From positions 992,420-1,056,419 of the forward strand of contig NOKP01000011.1 in the NCBI GenBank assembly GCA_002682825.1: DNA of 64,000 bases, read 5' to 3'. Positions 1-10,379 of this stretch are shown one piece after another. Position numbers and translations under genes: made by a program. The stretch comes from Neonectria sp. B-13. Taxonomy: Eukaryota > Ascomycota > Sordariomycetes > Hypocreales > Nectriaceae. The notes under the pieces are model-generated. The model did not search any database and was not told where the DNA came from. It saw nothing but the letters and a program-made list of their open reading frames with translations. Numbering within the stretch: position 1 is the stretch's first letter; each line of letters starts with the position of its first letter.

Positions 1-75
1 GTTTCTGTCCAGGATGATGGTAATGTAGTCTTTTACAAGAAGACTGCCATCGGGTGCAGCGAGACTCACAAATAA
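1..75 (+). CDS. 3' end of a bulb-type (mannose-binding) lectin-like gene, partial
   Basis: Reading from base 1, the frame encodes 24 residues and stops at TAA 73-75. The segment QDDGNVVFY exactly fits the B-lectin (GNA-type) sugar-binding repeat QxDxNxVxY, normally found up to three times in a small lectin domain. Only this last repeat and a short tail (ending SETHK) fall inside the window, so the protein's length, secretion signal and other domains cannot be seen. The motif is seen directly; assignment to a lectin is inference from one repeat. A chance reading frame is possible, but an exact five-position motif followed by a stop makes a real terminal exon more likely. Confidence 0.5.
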   Translation, partial: VSVQDDGNVVFYKKTAIGCSETHK

Positions 76-87
76 GCTATTACTAGG

Positions 88-160
88 CTTAGATAGATAA
101 CTTAGACTGATAACCCCTCGCTTGCGTGGGGTGATTCCAAGCGTGTAACCACTATGCTAT
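88..160 (-). other. degenerate tRNA-like / SINE-head-like element
   Basis: On the minus strand an 11-nt sequence at 149-159 (TAGCATAGTGG) fits the tRNA A-box (TRGCNNAGTGG). It is followed by a CGCTT...AAGCG stem-like pair and a GC hairpin (CCCC...GGGG around CGC/GCG, about 107-125). No proper B-box (GGTTCGANNCC) follows; the corresponding stretch is degenerate, and the loop is too long for a normal anticodon loop. This is seen; a decayed tRNA or a tRNA-derived SINE head is inference. It lies in the 76-646 intergenic stretch, where I see no gene. Confidence 0.2.
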
Positions 161-646
161 AGTACCCTATAGTATATATATATTCTCTCTGATCTCTATT
201 CTTTGACCCTTAAGACTATAGATTTGGCAGCTCTGACTGCCTAACTGCCTAATCAGGCAGCGGTCGTTAAATGCTCGGCGACCAGTCGGTCCTAGCTACG
301 ACTAAGGCTACGTGACCACCCTCTCTGCCACCTTGTACATGATCCAATCTAACACCTTGCTCTAACCTCGAAGCCCCTTAGGTCACAGATCCCCACACCC
401 ATGCTATAGGGTGAAGACTTCATTTACTACATTGGCCTCTTGTTGCTATTCTCATCATCATTTCAAAAGGGATTGTCATGCTGTTCACAGTCGCTGGTTG
501 GTGGGGTTCCTAGTCTAGATTCTCCCCACATTCGATCGGCTTCGATCTTTCTCGCGACTCGAATAACATGTGTCTATCATCCCAGTAACCCCACCCAGGT
601 CTGAGACCCGGATACATCCATATGCGGCACAGTCGCTGAAATCTGT

Positions 647-1881
647 CTATCGCCTCGAGCTTCCACCTCCAATATCCTGGCCCAGTCGGTAGCTCGTCAC
701 ACGATCCCACTCAATCTTCTGCCGCGTGACGGGGAGCTGTCGTCTCAGGCCCTTGAATGCGCCCTCGCTCAGGTTCACGAAGCCCCGGTTCAGCTCCTCC
801 TGGTACTTCTTCTCAGACGTCGAGATCTCCTTGATGATACCCGCGCCGGTGCCGGAAGGGACCGTGGCAGTGATAGGCTTGTTGGTCAGTAGTCGCACGT
901 TGCCGTCCTCGTAGTAGTGAACGTCGACTTTGAGGGAGCCTACGAGGCTTCCAGTCGATGGATCGAAGATGTACAGGGACCTCCAGCGCCCGTTCCTGCA
1001 ACACCGGGTCAGTTCTATCCGTCGACTTAACCCAAGACCGAACAGACGCACCAGAAGTTGTTGGGGCTGTATTTGTTTCCGACAATGACAACCGCAACCT
1101 TGGAGTCAGACTCGATGGAATAGGCGCCATATGCTGCGTTGGCAAAGTGCTCCTGAACGTAGATGCTCAGGGTCTTGAGAGTGGATTTTCTTATCATTTG
1201 ACGTCAATAACGTGACATGGCCATGTTCCAACGGACGTACTCACACCAGGTCTGCCTGCGCGCCTTCTAAGACATGGCTTTGCACAGCACTAGCTTTCTG
1301 TCGTCTCATTAGCATTTATGCCTCCCATCGCTCAAATGACGATCCGTCGGCCTACCTGGGTTGTGTGGTCGAAAGCGAAGCTGGACGAGCTCTCAACATC
1401 GTAGTATCGGCCGTCTCCGAGTTCGTTGTGGGAGCTGATGATGACCTGTCCGACGGATTCAGTACATTGTTCCACCCTGCAATCCGTATTGTTGTTGGTC
1501 ACCCACAGGCTGGCTGCTTCCGGGAAGCTTGACTGTGACGAACTGCTCCTCGTTGTACTTTTTGAATGCGGGCACGAGGTCATCGAGGATGTTGGTCGAC
1601 GAAAGGGTAAGGGCCTTGATATCTGTCGGGGGCGCGTCAATGCACAGTTCCTGCGGACAAGGCGGGATCGGGAGAAGGGTCGGGAGAGGGATCGAAGAGA
1701 GGATCGGGAGGAAATCGGGCGGCGTTACCTGCGACGACGTCTGCGAGCTGAGGGCGGATGTTAGCTGATGATGGCTGACGTGGAGCTCTCGCAACGGAGG
1801 CTGAGGCTGGGATCATGGTCAAAGTACCTCTCCTGGAGGAGCGCCCTCGACAAAGGCCGAGACGGTCTCAAGCTCCGACAT
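647..1881 (-). CDS. cap1: F-actin-capping protein subunit alpha
   Basis: CapZ alpha subunit. With the beta subunit it caps barbed ends of actin filaments at cortical patches and hyphal tips. Exons on the minus strand: 1828-1881, 1729-1747, 1507-1622, 1356-1445, 1245-1297, 1052-1189 and 647-995, giving 272 residues with every junction in frame, the usual family length. The N-terminus MSELETVSAFVEGAPPGE is followed by the conserved block KYNEEQF. The C-terminal half carries NGRWRS, VHYYEDGNV and LRRQLPVTR, the CapZ-alpha signatures ahead of the actin-binding tail. Exon 2 is only 19 nt. The start codon is the first ATG giving the family N-terminus. Identification is strong; exact splice sites for the micro-exon are inferred from frame and family sequence. 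Confidence 0.93.
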
Positions 1882-2616
1882 GGTGCGAATAGCCAGCTAC
1901 GCGGAAATGGCGAGAAAGAAAGTCGAGGGTCTGTGATGTCGACGTCGAAAGTGCGAGTTGGCGGAGGGCGTTGAGGCTCAACACTGATGCATAGTGCATC
2001 GAGTCCAAGTCCGAGGCGGCCAGGGGAAACGGGGAGGCGGGGCACCAGCAGCTTGGAGCTGGGGCGCAAAGTGGGGCATCATTGCGGTACGACACAGTTA
2101 CGTGCACCTAAGTTAAGAGGATCGTCAAGTTACCCATGGAATGAAACGAACCTCGTGTGCCAACTAAAAAATCAGTGAGAACGATGCATTTCCTATTTTC
2201 ACTAATTTTTTATCAAGTCTAGGGGTTCTACTACTTCGCAACGTGGGCCATTCTGGCAATTGTCGAGCCGGTTGATAGCTCCCGCAGAGGTATCACATTG
2301 TCGCCCATCTCGACGGATCAGAATCTCTAATTGTTAGTTGCTTGCAATGAACTTCAACTGTTTCCGCGAATCAAGCCATTGTTCTCCCGAAATTCATGCA
2401 GGTAGATGGAAATTTAGCAAGTGGTAATAGCCGATGAACTAGGTCGCAACTTTATGTCTTGCCTACAAGTCCTCAACATGTGTTCTCTCCCTCTAATAGG
2501 CACGGCACCTCAAGGCATCCGCGAGTAACCCACTCAAGTTCAATACATTCCCGTTTATCCAGGCTTTTTCAGCTTCTCTCCATATACATATCCTGCCCTA
2601 CTACCCCACGCAAGAT
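1882..2616. other. intergenic, no gene seen
   Basis: This 735-bp spacer separates the start of the capping-protein gene from the end of the downstream E1-beta gene, both on the minus strand. It should hold the capping-protein promoter and the E1-beta 3' region. A locally AT-rich part lies at about 2160-2230. The short reading frames here resemble no family I know. Confidence 0.6.
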
Positions 2617-3869
2617 CTAGTACTCCAACAGCCGCTTAATATTGTCATAGATTCCTGGGAACAATTGTTAGCGATGCAACATGCCATGGAACTTTACGTG
2701 TACTCACGTGCAACATCCGGCAGATGGAACCTCTCATACAGCAGCGGGTTGTGAATGCTCCATCCGGCAACACGCGCCACCGGCGCTTCCAGCCGGTTGA
2801 AGGTGTCTGGGTCTTCCTGGATAGCAGCCGCGACTTCTGCGCCAACTCCTGCGTTGACCATCGCCTCGTGGACCACCATCACTCGTCCCGTCTTGCGAAC
2901 GCTTTCGAACACCGTCTTCTTGTCCCAAGGGTACACCGTCCGCAGGTCGATGAGCTCCACTGAGATGCCCAGTTCTTGCTCTACCTGCTTGATGGCCGAC
3001 ATGCAAAGGTACAACGGCTGGCCGTATGAAACAATGGTCACGTCTTTCCCCTCCTTGAGGATTTCGGCCTTTGACAGCGGCAGCTCGTACGGGCCCGTGG
3101 GGACCTGCTCAACCGCAGCTCGGTAGAGAATCTTGGGCTCCAGGAAGATGCAGGGGTCGTTGCTGCGGATCGCCGCAAGGAGGAGGCCCTTGGCTTGCGC
3201 AGGAGAGCGCGGCATGATGACTCTGAGTCCTGGGATGTGGGTAAAGAGGCTTTCCGGGGACTGGGAGTGATACAGTCCACCGTGACCGACACCGCCGCAC
3301 GGCATCCGCACCGTCAGGCCCCCGACATTCCGGCCGCATGCTCCGTCGCGGTAGCGGAACTTGGCTGCCTCGTTGACGAGCTGGTCGAACGCAGGGTACA
3401 CATAGTCGGCGAATTGGATCTCGGCGATGGGCCGCATGCCCTCGGCTGCAAGCCCGATGCCAAAGCCCATGATACCCTGCTCGGTGAGAGGCGTGTTGAA
3501 CACCCTGTCGGCGCCGTGTGTCTCTGCAAGTCTCATGGTGCACCGAAAGACGCCTCCAAAGGCCACGTCCTCGCCAAAAATGACGACTGACTCGTCCTCG
3601 GAGAGAGCAATGCCCATTGCGTCGTTGATGGCCTGGAAGAGGTTCATCTTCTTGGTGGTTCCATTGCGGACCTCTTCGGGCAGCTCCTTACTGTTCAGCG
3701 CCGCGTGAGAGCTATGGGCCAGAAGAGGCGTCGTGGCATAGTCAATCGGGATGTTCAGCTTGGCATTGGGAGGATGTGTCGAGTAGCACCGTGCCAAAGG
3801 GAGAGGGAGCCGGACGACAGACGAAGGCGCCAGCGCCCTCTTCAGCTGGTGGAGTGCGCGGTGCTTCAT
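2617..3869 (-). CDS. BCKDHB: 2-oxoisovalerate dehydrogenase (branched-chain keto acid dehydrogenase) E1 subunit beta, mitochondrial
   Basis: Thiamine-diphosphate-dependent E1 beta of the branched-chain 2-oxoacid dehydrogenase complex in the mitochondrial matrix; with E1 alpha it decarboxylates keto acids from Leu, Ile and Val. Exons 2708-3869 and 2617-2654 are joined by a 53-nt GTGAGT...CAG intron, giving 399 residues that end YDNIKRLLEY. The first 30 or so residues are Arg-rich and lack acids (MKHRALHQLKRALAP), a typical mitochondrial presequence. The transketolase-like pyrimidine-binding domain shows FGEDVAFGGVFR, FNTPLTEQG and RMPCGGVGHGG. The transketolase C-terminal domain shows LIDLRTVYPWD and VHEAMVNAGVGAEV. 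GGVGHGGLYHSQSPE is the branched-chain form rather than pyruvate E1 beta. The gene is divergent from the exoglucanase across a 403-bp spacer. Confidence 0.95.
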
Positions 3870-4272
3870 GTCGGCTCTTGACAGTGATCACGGCGGTGAA
3901 TTGAGGAGAGAGATGATGAAGAATCCGTCGAAGAGTCCGTCGGAGAAGGCATAGCCGCAGCGGTACAACATACCTTATTGCCCAGCTGATGGTCCTCGGC
4001 GTTGGTGATGTCAAGCTCGGCTTGTCACGGCCCCCGCGGGGTTGGCGGCAATCATCGCCTCTGCGACCACTGTAAACCGCCGATAAGATCGTTGCCCGGT
4101 CGACAACCGGCCTGCGCCAAGACCCGCAAACGCTGGCCCAAAGCGGAAATTTGTCGCAAAACCGGGCGCCAGCGTCGTCACCATGTCGCAGCTCAGACCC
4201 TTTTCTATCGCTTCGATGGCTTCTAATCTTTGAGACTTCATTCCAGCGACGCCGTCCCAGCCTAAAAAAAAA
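3870..4272. promoter_or_regulatory. shared divergent promoter, E1 beta / exoglucanase
   Basis: A 403-bp spacer lies between two divergent start codons, so it must contain both promoters or at least both leaders. A long minus-strand reading frame (4011-4676) crosses it and exon 1 of the glucanase, but it is low-complexity Arg/Ser and looks like the antisense of the Arg/Lys-rich glucanase N-terminus. No specific operator is claimed. Confidence 0.5.
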
Positions 4273-6374
4273 ATGGCCCCCCGAGAGTCATCACGGCCGT
4301 CGAACGGACACCGACAACGAGATCGAGAACGCGCGCGAAATGGCCACACGTCAAAGAAGAGCGGGCAGAAGAAGAAGAAGTCGGGGACTCGCAAGCCTGT
4401 GTCAGGATCTGAGGACAGCCGAGCCGAGAGGAGCTCAAAAACACTGTCTGCGGGGGCTCTGGCAGAGCTAGAAAGAGCAAATGCGCGAGAGAAGAAGCGA
4501 GCGGAACGCTCGAAGCGACCGAGTCGAGACGAGTTCCGAGACCGAGAGGCCGAAAGGCCACGGAAACATCGCAAGCCTGCAAAACGACGGGTTGTCAGTG
4601 GTGCTGTCATGGAGGAGGGGAGAGCGTCGGGACTAAGAGGGGGAAACAACAGATGGAGCGATGACAGCCTCGACAAGGACTTTTACCAAAAACAACGCCC
4701 AAAGAAGAGCAAGAAGAAACTATGTGAGTGCTGGATGCCGTGGCAGTAGCGGAACGATTGCTAATTGAGATGCTAGGGATCCTCCTCGGATGCAGCGCCG
4801 TTCTCGTGATCATCATCATCATTGTGGCAGTGGTCGTCAGCAACAAGAACAAGGACAAGGACAAGGACAGTAGCGATTCCGACAGCTCGGATTCAGGCTC
4901 GTCATCAGACTTGGACGGAGTGGACCGCAAAGACATACCCGACAAGTGGAAAAACTCGTACCTCGACCCGTGGACCTGGGCATCAACGACCGACTTCAAT
5001 GTCACCTTTACGGACAAGATGGTTGGAGATTTACCCATCATGGGCCTGAACACGGAGTGGGACGACTCGGCGCAGGCGAACGAAAACGTGCCCGCACTCA
5101 ACAAAGCCTGGGGTTCTTACGCCGATAAGCCAGCTCGCGGAGTGTGTTTGGGAGGATGGTTGTCACTGGAGCCCTTCATTACGCCGTCGTTATTCAGCTA
5201 CGATACAAAACTCGGTGTCATCGACGAGTGGACACTGATGGAGCAACTTGGTGCTGATGCGCAGAGTACCCTGGAGGATCACTACGCGTCGTTCGTCACG
5301 GAGGACACCTTCAAAGACATCCAAGCAGCCGGGCTCGATCACGTGCGAATCGCCTTTTCGTATTGGGCCGTCCAGGTCTACGATGACGAGCCATATCTCT
5401 TCCGGACCTCCTGGCGATACCTGCTGCGATCCATTGAGTGGGCACGAAAGTACGGTCTCCGGGTGAATCTAGACCTTCACGCTATCCCAGGCAGTCAAAA
5501 CGGCTGGAACCACAGCGGAAGATGGGGGACCATTGGCTGGCTGAACGGGACCGACGGAGAGACCAACGCAAAGCGAGGCTTGGAGATTCACAACCGCCTG
5601 TCCAAGTTCTTTGCGCAGGACCGCTACAAGAACATCATCACGCACTACGGCCTCGCCAACGAGCCGCGCATGACGTACCTGTCGACGAGCGACGTGATCA
5701 GCTGGACGGAGTCGGCTTACACGCTGGTGCGCAAGAACGGAGTGGACGCGCTCATCGTGTTTGGCGATGGCTTCATGGGCCTCGACAACTGGCAGGGCAA
5801 GATGACGGGGTACGACGACATGGTGCTCGACGTGCACCAGTACGTCATCTTCAACGAGAACCAGATCGACTACACGCACAAGAAGAAGATCTCGTACGCG
5901 TGCGACGGGTGGACGGAGCAGGCCGAGTCCAGCATGGACACCAGCACGGGGTTCGGGCCGACCATCTTCGCAGAGTGGTCGCAGGCGGACACGGACTGCG
6001 CCAAGTTCCTGACGGGCGTGGGCTGGGGCAACCGATGGGAGGGCACGTACGACACGGGCAACACGAGCACGTCGATCCTGACGCCGCGATGCCCGGCCAA
6101 GAGCGCGCAGTGCTCGTGCGACAGCGCCAACGCGGACCCGGGCGACTGGAGCAAGCAGTACAAGAAGTTCCTGCTGATGTTCGCCGAGGCGCAGATGCAC
6201 AGCTTCGAGAAGGGCTGGGGCTGGTGGTACTGGACCTGGAAGACGGAGTCGGCGGCCCAGTGGAGCTACGAGGCCGGGCTCAAGGCCGGCGTGCTCCCGG
6301 AGAAGGCCTGGGAGCGGGACTTCAACTGCGACGCCGACGTGCCGGACTTTGACGGGCTGCCAGAGTACTACTGA
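4273..6374 (+). CDS. exgD: glucan 1,3-beta-glucosidase (GH5), type II membrane-anchored, exgD-type
   Basis: Exo-1,3-beta-glucanase acting on cell-wall beta-glucan, releasing glucose from non-reducing ends. Exons 4273-4723 and 4777-6374 (53-nt intron) give 682 residues. Residues 1-150 are a highly basic cytoplasmic tail. Residues about 151-172 are one hydrophobic segment (ILLGCSAVLVIIIIIVAVVV), then an Asp/Ser-rich stalk, then the GH5 barrel from about residue 270 (RGVCLGGWLSLEPFI). The acid/base Glu is E446 in LANEP and the nucleophile is E550 in FAEWS. A carbohydrate-contacting SYWAV and the GWGWWYWTWKTE strand match the family. No signal peptide precedes the anchor, so a type II plasma-membrane topology is inferred. 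The start is the ATG after a short A-tract. Confidence 0.94.
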
Positions 6375-7753
6375 GAGGGGGTCGCGTTTGAAAGGAGGTA
6401 GAGCCGGAAGCTCGGGGTCTTGTATATGTGAAGGTTCTGGTGTTTTCGGCATTCGTTGTTTGGCGTTGGTTGCATGGTCGACGTGGGCTGGCTGCCCTGG
6501 CGGTATTAGATCTGTTTTTTTGCGAAGAGTTACTCTATATCCGGCGTATACGACAGGATGGGCGGACATGTGCCGGGATCGTTCAGGCATAACCTGTGCG
6601 TAGGTAGTTTCATAGAAGCAAGTACATATATCCAGAGCGTCTTTCAATCTCAGGGGCACAGTATGAACCTGATTGTCAAGACAAGACAAATGTCAAGTTT
6701 CGGCTCGTCTCAGCCTGTAGAAGCCACCTCCGTCAGGGCCCTGTCGTCTAGCCTCCATCACAAATCTCACAAATCTGAGGCTAGTCGCGCGACGTGCTGA
6801 CGCAACCTTGACTGATGGGCGCCTCCATCCACACCACCCGCCGGCACGTCGGATCCGGACATGACATCACGCCGGCAGTCGACGACGAGATTGAATGAAG
6901 CTTTTTCTTCTTGTTGGCGAATCCACGAAACAAGCATTCTCCCGTCTGCAGCTAGCCTGTCGCCCCCGTCGCCTTCGCCCGAGAAAGAAGCTGCGAGTTC
7001 ACGAACAACGGTCCCTTGCAAAGGCCCATGCCAAGTCTTCAATGTGCCGTCCCTCGGCGCCGCCGCCGAGCAGTCGAGCTCGCAATCGCCGTGCCGCCTT
7101 ACTTGCCTGCCCCTTTCAGCGCCGTCCCTTTGCCACTGGACTACGTAACTGCACAGGTTGTCGAACTAAGCCCTCGCTGTTTTTGTGCCTCTAATCCCGA
7201 GTCAAACCCGCCGCGCTCTTATGCCATACACGCGAAGGCGCGAAAGCGGCCGGGCGGCCGTTGGATCTACGATGCTAGTTCTATTCCTGCCGTAGCCCTC
7301 TTCTCCCTCCAAAATGGCGGCCGCTCTTTTTCTCTCCGCCCAATATCCGAGAGCTGACCAAGAAGCCCCCCGTGTGGATTGCGTGCCGGGGATGCCATAG
7401 GCCCGTAGCCTAGATTCAACGGGGCGGCCACCCACTCTTTGAGAATGGGAATCGATGACCCTGGCGAAGGCGACGATGAGTAATGTTCCGCCCTCCAGGA
7501 GCTCCACGGAGTTTGAGGACCGAAGTCGCACGTAGTCTAGTCCTGGTTTGGTTGCAAAGCGCGCGACCGCAGACTGTATTTCGCTATACGTAGCTGGCGT
7601 CGAGTCGCAAGGCGCGGGTAGTATATGAAGTCAACGCCCTGCTGCTTGAACAAATCCTATTGCTCTTTTGCTTTCCGAATCCGGTCCTCCATCGCCTCTT
7701 CTTCTCTCTTCCCAAACTCTCCCCGTCCTTAGCCCGAGTTCCTCCCTGAAGCC
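6375..7753. other. intergenic, 3' region of exoglucanase and MFS promoter
   Basis: A 1.4-kb spacer separates two genes transcribed in the same direction. The last 120 nt before the transporter start are pyrimidine-rich (for example around 7660-7735), typical of fungal leaders. No convincing coding frame was found. Confidence 0.6.
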
Positions 7754-10379
7754 ATGGATCACGACCCCGAGAAGGCCTCGACGCAGTCGGGCGACGCCGC
7801 CGAAGAATCCAGCACCGTGTTCTCTCCCATCCAGTCCCACACCCGGCGCCCGTCCATTGCCGCGTCCCGGAGGACGTCCCGCTCGGGAACACTCAACCGC
7901 GCCTGGTCGCAGAACGGATATGGCTGCGAGGACGCCCAGCTCAGCTCCGACGACCAGGCCGAGCCGGCGCCCGTGGAGAAGGATCCCTTCGAAGTCGCCT
8001 TTGATAATGGCGATGAGGATCCCCTGTGCCCACGCAGCTTCGGCAAGGTGAAGAAATGGACCATTGTCGTCATTGTCTCAATGGCGAGCTTCTGCGTGTA
8101 AGCTGAACCAATCGTCTCTTTGCAACTCGTGATATATAGGTATACATATATACGTACTCATATATCTTGACATCGCCGACTCGAGACAAGTAGCCATGAT
8201 ACACAGTTGCTGACTATCGTAAACAGGACCGCCGCTAGTTCGATCTACACGTCAACGTACGCACAGATGGAAGCCGAGTTCCACAACTCACGCATCGTCT
8301 CGACCCTGGGCCTCTCCCTCTTCGTCCTGGGCATCAGCCTTGGCCCCATGTTCCTGAGCCCGCTGAGCGAGTTCTACGGCCGCCGACCCATCTACCTCGT
8401 GTCGTGGTCCATGTACGTCATCTGGATCATCCCCCAGGCCGTGGCCAAGAACATCGCCACCATGCTTGTCTCGCGCTTCCTCGACGGCTTCGCCGGTAGC
8501 GCGTTCCTGGCCGTGTCCGGCGGCACCGTGGGCGATTTGTTTGCCCGCCAGGAGCTCCAGGCGCCCATGCTCATGTTCTCGCTGGCGCCGTTTGTCGGCC
8601 CGTCCATTGGGCCTCTGATCGGCGGCTTCATCAACTACAACGTCGACTGGCGCTGGACGTACTATGTGCTCCTGATCTGGGCCGTTGTCATCTTGGTCAG
8701 CATCGTGTTCCTCGTGCCGGAGACATATCGTGAGTGTTTCCATGAGTTTCCTCTTGGAAAGGGAAGAACGAGTTCTCACTAACATGATTTGGCGCAGATC
8801 CCATCCTAGTCCGGGACAAGGCCAAGAAGATGCGCAAGGAGACATCCGACGAGCGATGGAAGGCTCCCAACGAAAAGGTGCAAAAGTCGGTCCTCAACGC
8901 CATCGGCCACTCGCTCCTGAAGCCGTTCGAGCTCCTCATCTTCGAGCCCATGTGCCTCAACCTGTGCATCTTCTCGGCCATCCTGCTCGGCATCCTGTAC
9001 CTGTTCTTCGGCGCGTTCCCGCTCGTCTTCCGCGACGTCTACGGTTTCAACCTGTGGCAGGTCGGCCTCACGTTCCTGGGCATCCTCATCGGCATGCTTC
9101 TCGCCGCCTGTCTAGACCCGGTGTGGTATAACACCCGTGCCCGCCTGATCCGCAACCTCAGCGCCACGACCGGCGTCGACGACGCCAGCGAGCCCGAGTT
9201 TCGTCTGCCGCCGGCCATCCTGGGATCCGTCCTCGTCCCCGCCGGCATCTTCATGTTTGGCTGGTCGTCGTACTCCTGGGTGCACTGGATAGTCCCCGTT
9301 ATTGGATCGGCCATCTTTGGAGCTGGGTAAGTGACATCCCCTATGCACCTACACGCGCGAACAGTCGCATCTTCCCATCCCGCGGGAAGATTGGGTCATC
9401 GGTGCCCAAGGAGTCAGAACAAAGCTTCCGAGCTTGGTGCCGTATGTCGTACAAGGCTTGAGGGATCACCGACGTTGTGTCTCTCTCCTCTGTCGCACAC
9501 GGAGGGCCCAAACTCATGGGCTCAGGCCTCCCAACGCCAGCCCATCTGCAGTCGCAGCTTGGTCACGGCTTGGTCACTGCTTGGTCACGGCCGACGCATG
9601 CCCCATCTCCCCAATCTCGTATCCCGCTGCAACGAGCCGTCTGTGGCTAACCGCTTGGTGTTTCAAACAGAACTCTCCTCGTTTTCAGCGGCATCTTTAC
9701 ATTTCTGGTAAGTTCTCCCCTCTCTACTCCCCCCCCGGTCACACACAGGCACGCACACGCCATCATCGACCCCTCCTCCATCTTTTTCTCTCCTTGTCTG
9801 CGTAACCCAGATGGCTGGGAGCATCTTTCGCAGGGGGTGACGCCCGTGCCAGAAGGGAGCCAGTGCTGAACTGACACTATCAATAGGTGGATGCGTATCC
9901 GCAGTACGCCGCGAGCGCCTTGGCCGCCAATGCATTCGTGCGTTGTTCGTTTGCTGGTGAGTTGGGATCCCTTCCCTCCCCGTCTCCCACCTCCGTCCCC
10001 CCTTCCCGTCCCCTTGCACGTACAGTTGCTCTGGCCTCTTCCATCTCATCCCATCTCCTTCACCGCCGTAGGTGGCCGTACCCCTGGTTCCCAGTCTGCA
10101 GGCTCGCACGGCCCAGGGAGTGGTTGCGTTGGGGACATCAGGGTTTTCCTTTGCGCAGAGGGAGAGACAGAGAGACTTTGAGGGAAAGAAACGTGAGAGC
10201 TAACCAACGATTCCTCAGCCGCGTTCCCTCTCTTCGGAACCCAGATGTACGGAAAGTTAGGTATCCAGTGGGCATCCTCGCTGTTAGCCTTCCTGACAGT
10301 AGCTATGATGCCGTTCCCGTACCTCTTCTTCCGATACGGCAAGCTTATCAGAGCCAAGAGCCGATTCGCAAAGTCCTAG
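7754..10379 (+). CDS. MFS transporter, DHA1 drug/polyamine:H+ antiporter type
   Basis: Plasma-membrane proton antiporter of the major facilitator superfamily, DHA1 branch (fluconazole-resistance/polyamine type). Exons 7754-8097, 8227-8729, 8798-9326, 9671-9707, 9887-9956 and 10219-10379 join in frame to 547 residues. A hydrophilic N-terminus of about 95 residues precedes the first membrane helix ([14 protein letters not shown]). Motif A appears as [12 protein letters not shown] after helix 2, and [14 protein letters not shown] resembles the antiporter motif of helix 5. The second half contains a charged central loop ([19 protein letters not shown]) and the last helix pair, ending [17 protein letters not shown]. 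Exon 4 is only 37 nt and is flanked by introns of 344 and 179 nt. Substrate cannot be read from sequence. A 272-codon frame at 9887-10705 merely overruns the last exons. Confidence 0.9.

Noticed and set aside
4011..4676. 221-codon minus-strand frame
   Set aside because: Ser/Arg-rich antisense of the basic N-terminal tail of the glucanase and of the shared promoter.
5438..6689. Long open frames (304 codons +, 406 codons -) overlapping the exoglucanase
   Set aside because: They are shadows of a GC-rich gene with strong third-position bias; compositions are Arg/Val/Leu-heavy with no family resemblance.
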